From: Porticoccus sp950063125
Lineage (GTDB): Bacteria > Pseudomonadota > Gammaproteobacteria > Pseudomonadales > Porticoccaceae
NCBI RefSeq assembly: GCF_963973895.1
Contig: NZ_CAXBBF010000001.1
Strand: one strand, 5' to 3'
Length of the DNA: 64,000 nucleotides
Below the pieces are notes generated by a model. That model was not told where the DNA came from. It saw nothing but the letters and a program-made list of their open reading frames with translations, and searched no databases. This document shows, in pieces, positions 58,031 through 64,000 of the stretch; the first letter of the stretch is position 1; each line of letters opens with the position of its first letter. The translations under genes were made by a program, and so were the position numbers.

Positions 58031-59248
58031 GTGAACAAGAAAGCCTCGATTGATTTTAACCAGATGCCGGATGCTCATGGCCATTTCGGCCCCTACGGTG
58101 GACGCTTTGTTTCTGAAACCCTGATTTATGCACTGGATGAGCTGGAGAGTATCTATCGCAGTTTAAAGGATGACCCCGAATTTCAGGCCCAGTTTGATTA
58201 TGACCTTGCCCATTATGTGGGGCGGCCATCGCCGCTGTATTTTGCGGAACGCTGGACCAGGGAAACCGGTGGTGCAAAGCTGTTTCTCAAGCGTGAGGAC
58301 CTGAATCATACCGGTGCACACAAAATCAACAATACTATCGGGCAGGCGTTGCTGGCCAAGCATACTGGCAAGCAACGAGTAATTGCTGAAACCGGCGCTG
58401 GTCAACACGGTGTGGCCACGGCCACTGTAGCTGCCCGTCTTGGTCTGGAATGCCATGTGTTCATGGGTGAGGAAGACATCCAGCGCCAGTCCCTTAATGT
58501 CTACCGTATGAAGCTGCTCGGCGCGACGGTCGTGCCCGTCACCTCCGGTTCCAGAACGCTCAAGGATGCCATGAATGAAGCGCTACGCGACTGGGTGACC
58601 AATGTGGATGACACGTTTTATATCATTGGTACCTGTGCAGGTCCCCATCCCTATCCGGAGTTGGTGAGAAACTTTCAATCTGTGATTGGTCGGGAGGCCC
58701 GTCAACAGTCATTGGCCCAAACGGGTAAATTGCCGGATGCGTTAGTCGCCTGTGTGGGCGGAGGATCAAACGCCATCGGTCTGTTTCACCCGTTTCTGGC
58801 AGACGAATCGGTTGCGATGTACGGTGTGGAAGCTGGCGGGTTTGGCCTCGGCACAGGTAAGCATGCTGCACCACTGAACGACGGCATTCCCGGCGTTCTC
58901 CATGGTAATCGTACTTACCTGATGGAAGATGAAAACGGGCAGATTATTGAAACCCACTCTATCTCAGCTGGACTGGATTACCCTGGAGTTGGCCCGGAGC
59001 ATTCCTGGTTGAAAGATATCGGTCGTGTCAAATACGTGGCTATTGACGACGATGAGGCGATGGATGCCTTTCGTCATCTCACCAGAATCGAAGGTATCAT
59101 GCCGGCCCTGGAGTCCAGCCATGCGATTGCCTATGCTGAAAAACTGGCTCGCCAGATGGATCCAGATCAGACCATTGTCGTGAATCTTTCCGGACGCGGT
59201 GACAAAGATATTCTGACGGTTGCAGAAATCGATGGCATCACTTTGTAA
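58031..59248 (+). CDS. trpB: Tryptophan synthase beta chain
   Basis: TrpB joins indole and serine to make tryptophan. FGPYGGRFVSETLIYALDELE is the conserved N-terminus; the PLP lysine lies in KREDLNHTGAHKINNTIGQALLAK; TGAGQHGVATATVAARLGLECHVFMG, ACVGGGSNAIGLFHPF and NLSGRGDKDI follow. The GTG at 58031 is chosen because GGAG lies about seven bases upstream and it gives the normal 405 residues; the frame is open back into trpF. It is followed by trpA after 36 bases. Confidence 0.97.
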   Translation: MNKKASIDFNQMPDAHGHFGPYGGRFVSETLIYALDELESIYRSLKDDPEFQAQFDYDLAHYVGRPSPLYFAERWTRETGGAKLFLKREDLNHTGAHKINNTIGQALLAKHTGKQRVIAETGAGQHGVATATVAARLGLECHVFMGEEDIQRQSLNVYRMKLLGATVVPVTSGSRTLKDAMNEALRDWVTNVDDTFYIIGTCAGPHPYPELVRNFQSVIGREARQQSLAQTGKLPDALVACVGGGSNAIGLFHPFLADESVAMYGVEAGGFGLGTGKHAAPLNDGIPGVLHGNRTYLMEDENGQIIETHSISAGLDYPGVGPEHSWLKDIGRVKYVAIDDDEAMDAFRHLTRIEGIMPALESSHAIAYAEKLARQMDPDQTIVVNLSGRGDKDILTVAEIDGITL

Positions 59249-59284
59249 TCATGCATTAATAAAAAAGAAGTTGGAAAATTGTCT

Positions 59285-60100
59285 GTGAACAGGATTAAAC
59301 AACGTTTTGAAGTTCTTAAACAACAGGGCCGCAAGGCCCTGATTCCTTATGTAGTATTGGGTGATCCCGCCGCGGATGTGACGTTGCCGGTGATGCATGC
59401 TCTGGTCGAAAATGGTGCCGATATTCTCGAGCTCGGGGTTCCTTTTTCAGATCCGACTGCCGAGGGGCCGGTGATTCAGAAGGCCCATGAGCGTGCCTTG
59501 GCCCATGGCAGTAGTCTGCGTGACGCGTTGACACTGGTGAAACAATTCAGGGAGGCCAATCTCACCACTCCGGTCATTCTGATGGGGTACGCCAATCCCA
59601 TAGAGCGGCTGGGCTATCAGCATTTTATTGAGCTTGCCCTCGATGCCGGGATTGATGGGGTCCTGACAGTCGATCTTCCCCCTGAGGAAGCGGGGGAATT
59701 CAATCAACAGCTTAGTGAAGCAGGTATTGAAAATATTTTTCTCTTGGCGCCCACCAGCAGTGACAAGCGACAGAAGATGGTCGCAGAAATGGCCGGTGGC
59801 TTTATTTATTATGTCTCGCTGAAAGGTGTGACCGGTGCGGGTAATCTCGATGTGGTGTCAGTGAAACAGCATGTGGACCATATCCGTACGTTGACTGACC
59901 TGCCAGTCTGTGTAGGATTCGGGATTAAAGATGGTGCCTCAGCGCGCGCTGTTGCCGACCTCTCCGATGGCGTGGTGGTTGGTAGTGTGTTGGTAAGTAA
60001 AATGGCTGAGCTGGCTGCGCGTGGTGAAACGTCACCACGGGCTTTTTCACAGGCAGTTTCAAGCCTGGTCGCAGAAATGCGGGATGCACTGGATAACTGA
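59285..60100 (+). CDS. trpA: Tryptophan synthase alpha chain
   Basis: TrpA cleaves indole-3-glycerol phosphate to give indole, which is channelled to TrpB. RIKQRFEVLKQQGRKALIPYVVLGDP is the N-terminus. The catalytic glutamate is in LELGVPFSDPTAEGPVIQKA; the usual second acid of ADGP is Glu here, as in many proteobacteria. GGFIYYVSLKGVTGAGN is the phosphate-binding loop. The GTG at 59285 matches family starts; TTG at 59279 is an alternative. The length is 271 residues. It is 11 bases before accD. Confidence 0.95.
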   Translation: MNRIKQRFEVLKQQGRKALIPYVVLGDPAADVTLPVMHALVENGADILELGVPFSDPTAEGPVIQKAHERALAHGSSLRDALTLVKQFREANLTTPVILMGYANPIERLGYQHFIELALDAGIDGVLTVDLPPEEAGEFNQQLSEAGIENIFLLAPTSSDKRQKMVAEMAGGFIYYVSLKGVTGAGNLDVVSVKQHVDHIRTLTDLPVCVGFGIKDGASARAVADLSDGVVVGSVLVSKMAELAARGETSPRAFSQAVSSLVAEMRDALDN

Positions 60101-60111
60101 CGGAATAAACT

Positions 60112-61005
60112 ATGAGCTGGTTGGAAAAAATCCGCCCCAAGGGTCCGGCGACCCAGAAAAAAGATCGCACCCAGAGTGTTCCTGAAGGGCTGTGGAAAAA
60201 ATGCCCTAAATGTAGTGCACCACTTTATCGTCCAGAGCTTGAAAAGAATCTCGAAGTCTGCCCGAAGTGCGATCATCACCTCCGTATAGGTGCCCGCCGT
60301 CGACTGGACTTCTTTCTTGATCGGGAGGGTCGTGAGGAGCTTGCCACAGAGGTCAAGCCCGTTGATCGTCTCAAATTCAAGGATGTGCGGCGATATAAAG
60401 ACCGGTTGAATGATGCTCAGAAACTGACCGGTGAAGACGATGCGCTGGTGGCGATGAAAGGTACATTAAAGGGCATGCCCGTTGTTGCGGTGGCATTTGA
60501 GTTCGCCTTTCACGGCGGCTCCATGGGCTATGTGGTCGGTGAGCGCTTCACCCGTGCCGCCCAGGTTTCACTGCAGGAAAATATCCCGTTGATCTGCTTC
60601 TCCGCCACGGGTGGTGCGCGTATGCAGGAGGCACTGATATCCCTCATGCAGATGGCCAAAACCAGCGCAATTATCGAAAGGCTTAAAAGTCAGGGCACAC
60701 CCTATATCTCGGTAATGACAGACCCCGTTTATGGCGGTGTCTCTGCCAGTCTTGCGCTGTTGGGAGATATCAATGCCGCCGAGCCTGCGGCAAGAGCAGG
60801 CTTTGCCGGGCCCAATATCATTGAGCAAACTATCCGCCAGCGCCTGCCCAAGGGTTTTCAGCGCGCAGAATTTCTGCTGGAGCATGGAGCGATCGATTTA
60901 ATCATTCCGCGCCCTGAGCTTCGGGATACGCTGGCGTCCCTCATCTCAAAGTTTACTCATTGTCCAGAACCTGATCATATCGATGCCCCAGCGCTCACTG
61001 AGTGA
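60112..61005 (+). CDS. accD: Acetyl-CoA carboxylase carboxyltransferase subunit beta
   Basis: AccD is the beta half of the carboxyltransferase that makes malonyl-CoA. MSWLEKIRPKG starts the protein. The zinc ribbon is CPKCSAPLYRPELEKNLEVCPKCDHH near residues 30-55, and the crotonase-like core has GGSMGYVVGERFTRA, CFSATGGARMQEALISLMQMAKT and MTDPVYGGVSASLALLGD. The length is 297 residues. It follows trpA after 11 bases and overlaps folC by 23 bases, so expression is probably coupled. Confidence 0.97.
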   Translation: MSWLEKIRPKGPATQKKDRTQSVPEGLWKKCPKCSAPLYRPELEKNLEVCPKCDHHLRIGARRRLDFFLDREGREELATEVKPVDRLKFKDVRRYKDRLNDAQKLTGEDDALVAMKGTLKGMPVVAVAFEFAFHGGSMGYVVGERFTRAAQVSLQENIPLICFSATGGARMQEALISLMQMAKTSAIIERLKSQGTPYISVMTDPVYGGVSASLALLGDINAAEPAARAGFAGPNIIEQTIRQRLPKGFQRAEFLLEHGAIDLIIPRPELRDTLASLISKFTHCPEPDHIDAPALTE

Positions 61006-62242
61006 ATGGCTGACCCTGTTACAAAACAGGCATCCCAAAGAAATTGAGCTTGGTCTGGGGCGGATTCGCCTGGTTGCCAGGGAGTTGGGGCTGGTGGATG
61101 TGCCGGACAGACGCTCGCCCGCAAAAACCATCGTCACTATTGCCGGCACGAATGGCAAAGGCTCTTGCGTCGCTGCACTTCAAGCGCTGCTGACAGCTGC
61201 GGGTTATCGCGTGGCCTGCTATACATCGCCCCATCTGATCAACTACCGAGAACGGATAGTGATTGATGGCTATTGCGTCAGTGATGAGGCTATTTGTGAA
61301 GCATTTGGACAAATAGAGCGGGCCAGGGGCAGCACGAGTCTGACGTACTTCGAATTTGGTACATTGGCTGCCTTGTTGCTAATGGCCAGGGCAGAACTGG
61401 ATGTTGCGATTCTCGAGGTCGGTTTGGGCGGACGGCTCGATGCGGTCAATATCCTTGATGCCGATATAGCGATTGTCACCGGTGTGGCGCTGGATCATCA
61501 GGAATGGCTCGGCGACGATCTCAACCAGATAGCTGCTGAAAAAGCGGCCATTGCTCGTGCGGGTAAGCCTCTGATCTGTGGTGACGCGAATCCAGTTGCA
61601 GGGTTAATCAGCACCGCAGAGAAAGCTGGTGCAAAGCTGGTGGTCAATGGCAGGGATTTTTCGGCAAGACAGTTTGCGCCGTTGCCTGAGACTTCACTGC
61701 CGTCTGCCAGTATTGCCTGTGCCCTGCAGGCCACCAGTCTGATCACAGGGCTGTCACCTGCTGAAGTAGATACCAGCGCAATCGGTGCTGTTGCGGTACC
61801 GGGCCGGTTTCAAAAAGTGACTATCAATGGTGTATCCGTGGTGCTGGATGTGGCCCACAATCCTCAGGCATCGGCATTGCTGGCAGATCGGCTCAACAGT
61901 GCTTCAGGTCATTTGATTGCGGTTGTTGGTCTCATGGCGGATAAAGATATTCCAAATATTCTTGCGCCGTTGGGACCGCTGGTTAAAAGCTGGTACTTTT
62001 GCAACATACCAGACCAGCCGAGAGCCGCAGATGCAGGTATGTTGTCATCGATGTTGTACAATACCAGTGGGCAGATATCTGCCAGAACGAGGATTTGTTC
62101 TTCTCCGCTGAACGCTCTTGAATCGGCCCTGCATGAAGCTACTTCCGACGATCAAGTGGTCGTTTTCGGCTCTTTTTTTACCGTTGGACCGATACTGGAC
62201 TGGTGGCAAAACCTGCCAAAAGGAAAAAAGGATGTTGAGTGA
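60983..62242 (+). CDS. folC: Dihydrofolate synthase / folylpolyglutamate synthase FolC
   Basis: FolC adds glutamate to dihydropteroate and then to folates. It is a Mur-ligase-like enzyme: SEWLTLLQNRHPKEIELGLGRI at the N-terminus, P-loop AGTNGKGSCVAALQALL, TSPHLINYRERIVIDG, LEVGLGGRLDAVNILD and the C-terminal domain with LDVAHNPQASALLADRL. The length is 419 residues. It overlaps accD by 23 bases and the SPOR protein gene by 11, the accD-folC-dedD-cvpA-purF order of gammaproteobacteria. Confidence 0.96.
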   Translation: MPQRSLSEWLTLLQNRHPKEIELGLGRIRLVARELGLVDVPDRRSPAKTIVTIAGTNGKGSCVAALQALLTAAGYRVACYTSPHLINYRERIVIDGYCVSDEAICEAFGQIERARGSTSLTYFEFGTLAALLLMARAELDVAILEVGLGGRLDAVNILDADIAIVTGVALDHQEWLGDDLNQIAAEKAAIARAGKPLICGDANPVAGLISTAEKAGAKLVVNGRDFSARQFAPLPETSLPSASIACALQATSLITGLSPAEVDTSAIGAVAVPGRFQKVTINGVSVVLDVAHNPQASALLADRLNSASGHLIAVVGLMADKDIPNILAPLGPLVKSWYFCNIPDQPRAADAGMLSSMLYNTSGQISARTRICSSPLNALESALHEATSDDQVVVFGSFFTVGPILDWWQNLPKGKKDVE

Positions 62243-62768
62243 AAATATGAAACAGCGCATTGTCGGTGGCTTTGTATTGCTGGCGCTGGCTCTGATTCTG
62301 TTCGCTTTGCTTTTTGGTTTTTCTGATGCTGCCAAGGTAGATACTCGCTCGCAAATTCCCGACTCCCCGGATATTGCTCCTGTGGTCGTCGATCAACCGG
62401 ATCGCCCGGACAATATTGAAGCTGCAATAGACGATGAAAATATCTTCCAGCCCGAGGTTTCGCAAGAGGTAGAGGCAGCAATTGAGTCTTCCTCACCTCA
62501 GCCGCCGGGTTTGACTGATGAGGGTGTTGCGGAAGCCTGGGTTCTGCAGGTGGGCAGTTTTCGGGATACTGAAAAGGCGCAGTCATTGCTTGAACAGCTT
62601 CTGGCGGATGGTTATAGCGCCTACGTTCGTGACCAGAAAGGCGATGCGGGAGCGCTGAATCGAGTCTTTGTGGGCCCCAAGGTATTGAAAAGTAAACTGG
62701 TGGACGACAAGGCCGCCATCGACAAAAAATATGGTGTCAATGCACTGATGTTGCGCTTTGATCCCTGA
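62232..62768 (+). CDS. dedD: SPOR domain cell-division protein (DedD-like)
   Basis: DedD binds denuded septal peptidoglycan through its SPOR domain and helps cell constriction. A short basic N-terminus and a membrane helix near residues 10-30 (IVGGFVLLALALILFALLFGF) are followed by a Pro/Glu-rich linker. The C-terminal SPOR domain about 100-178 reads AWVLQVGSFRDTEKAQSLLEQLLADGYSAYVRDQ and VFVGPKV. The ATG at 62232 follows AAAAGGA by seven bases; ATG at 62247 is possible. The length is 178 residues. It overlaps folC by 11 bases. Confidence 0.9.
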   Translation: MLSENMKQRIVGGFVLLALALILFALLFGFSDAAKVDTRSQIPDSPDIAPVVVDQPDRPDNIEAAIDDENIFQPEVSQEVEAAIESSSPQPPGLTDEGVAEAWVLQVGSFRDTEKAQSLLEQLLADGYSAYVRDQKGDAGALNRVFVGPKVLKSKLVDDKAAIDKKYGVNALMLRFDP

Positions 62769-62821
62769 CCGTAGAACCTCGCTCTGATACACTCTCGGGC
62801 ATTCTAAAAAATGATTAAAGC

Positions 62822-63316
62822 ATGAACTGGGCAGACTGGGCGATTATTGCGGTTTTAGGGTTTTCTGTGCTGATTAGCGCGGTGAGAGGCTTCATCAAAG
62901 AAGCTCTGTCGTTGGTGATCTGGCTCGCAGCGGCAATCATTGCATCCATTTTCCACGATGAGCTCGCATTATGGCTGGTTGACCTCATTTCAACGCCTTC
63001 CCTGCGTATGCTGACTGCCTGGATCACACTATTTATTGTTGTTTTAATCATTGGTGGTATCTGCAGTTATCTGTTGGGGAAACTGGTGGAAGCGACGGGC
63101 CTGACCGGCACCGATCGGCTCCTGGGCGTATTGTTTGGCCTGACCCGGGGCCTGATCATTATTATGGTGGTACTGCTTGTCCTGACGGAAATACTGCCAG
63201 TGGCAGAGGATGTGTGGTGGCAGGAATCACACTTGATTTCTTTTTTTATGCAGTTTGAACATTTCGCCAGGGAGGCCGGAGCTGCGGTGTTAGGTTTTCT
63301 AAAAAATCTGCTCTAG
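62822..63316 (+). CDS. cvpA: CvpA family membrane protein
   Basis: CvpA is an inner-membrane protein first linked to colicin V production and now to envelope stress tolerance; its exact role is unsettled. The 164-residue protein has four membrane helices: WADWAIIAVLGFSVLISAVRG, LSLVIWLAAAIIASIF, TAWITLFIVVLIIGGICSYLL and LTRGLIIIMVVLLVLTEIL. FIKEALSLVIWL and TDRLLGVLFGLTRG are family hallmarks. It lies between dedD and purF as usual. Confidence 0.94.
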   Translation: MNWADWAIIAVLGFSVLISAVRGFIKEALSLVIWLAAAIIASIFHDELALWLVDLISTPSLRMLTAWITLFIVVLIIGGICSYLLGKLVEATGLTGTDRLLGVLFGLTRGLIIIMVVLLVLTEILPVAEDVWWQESHLISFFMQFEHFAREAGAAVLGFLKNLL

Positions 63317-63371
63317 TGAACAGGCGTCACAGCGCAGCCAGCAAGTCTTTAAAAACGAGGTCGTTTAGTCC

Positions 63372-64000
63372 ATGTGTGGCGTTGTCGGAATTGTCGGTAA
63401 AAGCGATGTTAAATTGCAGCTCTATGATGCATTAACGATGCTTCAACATCGGGGTCAGGATGCCGCAGGCATCATGACCTGTGTAGGTGGCCGCCTTAAC
63501 CAGAGGAAAGGGGTCGGTCTGGTTCGGGATGTGTTTCATACCCGCCACATGGCCGAGCTGGAAGGCAACATGGGTATCGGTCACGTGCGTTATCCGACTG
63601 CCGGCAGTTCTGGTGCTGCCCTGGCCCAGCCGTTTTATGTGAACTCTCCCTACGGGATCTGCATGGCACATAATGGCAATCTGACCAATACCGATGAGCT
63701 GATGGAGCATCTTTTCAAATCGGACCTCCGGCATATCAACACGGACTCAGATTCCGAAGCATTGCTCAACGTTTTTGCCCATGAACTGCACTTGCAGGGT
63801 AAGTTGCAACCATTGCCCGCCGATATTTTTGAAGCAGTGAGACGTGTGCATCGCCGATGCCGAGGGGCTTACGCAGTAGTGGGTATGATTGCCAATTATG
63901 GCATGGTCGCTTTCCGGGACCCGCTTGGTATTCGTCCTCTGGTATTTGGCCAGCGCGAAACGGCGCAGGGCATGGAATATATTGTGGCTTCAGAGAGTGT
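63372..64000 (+). CDS. purF: Amidophosphoribosyltransferase PurF (partial, runs off the window)
   Basis: PurF transfers the amide nitrogen of glutamine to PRPP in the first step of purine synthesis. The first 209 residues are present, covering the class II glutamine amidotransferase domain: MCGVVGIVGKSDV with catalytic C2 after Met removal, LQHRGQDAAGI, IGHVRYPTAGSS, MAHNGNLTN and the DSDSEALLN segment. The PRPP-binding half lies beyond base 64000. The ATG at 63372 follows cvpA after 55 bases. A short AAACGA-GG-TCGTTT inverted repeat at 63353-63366 covers the GAGG ribosome-binding site. Confidence 0.96.
   Translation, partial: MCGVVGIVGKSDVKLQLYDALTMLQHRGQDAAGIMTCVGGRLNQRKGVGLVRDVFHTRHMAELEGNMGIGHVRYPTAGSSGAALAQPFYVNSPYGICMAHNGNLTNTDELMEHLFKSDLRHINTDSDSEALLNVFAHELHLQGKLQPLPADIFEAVRRVHRRCRGAYAVVGMIANYGMVAFRDPLGIRPLVFGQRETAQGMEYIVASES

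Noticed and set aside
1..64000. Search for CRISPR arrays, insertion sequences, integrases, toxin-antitoxin pairs and rRNA genes
   Set aside because: No regularly spaced repeats, transposase motifs, attachment duplications, toxin-antitoxin-like gene pairs or rRNA sequence were seen; the region is core chromosome.

Overview
The window is a 64 kb stretch of gammaproteobacterial chromosome carrying almost entirely housekeeping genes. Gene order points to the Pseudomonadales/Cellvibrionales side of the class: rlmN-pilW-rodZ-ispG-hisS-yfgM-bamB-der, rne/rluC divergent, yceD-rpmF-plsX-fabD-fabG-acpP, pabC-mltG-tmk-holB-pilZ-tatD and leuCDB-asd-fimV-truA-trpF...accD-folC-dedD-cvpA-purF are arranged as in Pseudomonas and relatives. 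PilW, PilZ and FimV suggest type IV pili, and an FNR/Anr regulator suggests facultative or microaerobic metabolism. Base composition looks even, around 50% GC. No insertion sequence, integrase, prophage block or CRISPR array was seen. Species cannot be assigned by eye.

Region by region. 1-8.6 kb: tRNA/rRNA modification, isoprenoid synthesis, histidyl-tRNA synthetase, envelope biogenesis and the ribosome GTPase Der. 8.6-13 kb: a phage-type lysozyme-like gene, fumC, a YkvA-like membrane protein and argS. 13-17.8 kb: bolA, a DUF4399 protein, ompW with a convincing FNR-dependent promoter, fnr itself, a HemN-like protein that has lost its radical-SAM cysteines, and an exported MsrA. 17.9-20.2 kb: a two-gene module of an M14-like (DUF2817) zinc peptidase and an acetyltransferase/C39-like peptidase fusion. 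20.2-24.4 kb: a CHASE-GAF-PAS-GGDEF-EAL c-di-GMP protein, a lipoprotein and a 62-residue protein. 24.5-28.3 kb: tRNA-Ser(UGA) and RNase E with its long upstream region. 28.3-39.4 kb: rluC, a HAD phosphatase, maf, the yceD-rpmF-fatty-acid operon (fabF is absent from its usual place), and pabC to tatD. 39.5-44.4 kb: a GldA/GldFG/DUF4340 ABC system. 44.6-48.3 kb: an Ap4A phosphorylase-like enzyme, trmH and an acyl-CoA dehydrogenase. 48.3-53.6 kb: a LysR regulator divergent from leuCDB-asd. 53.9-64 kb: fimV, truA, trpFBA, accD, folC, a SPOR protein, cvpA and the start of purF.

The parts most worth a second look are the oxygen-response corner (FNR gene, FNR site on ompW, cysteine-less HemN paralogue), the DUF2817 plus GNAT-C39 pair, the domesticated phage-type lysozyme gene, and several precise small structures. 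These include a near-leaderless yceD promoter, a terminator/promoter/palindrome overlap behind tRNA-Ser, a terminator embedded in the lysR coding end, and a perfect hairpin just inside truA. No wholly new multi-gene system could be demonstrated from sequence reading alone. All sites were found by eye, and none has been tested by alignment or folding software.
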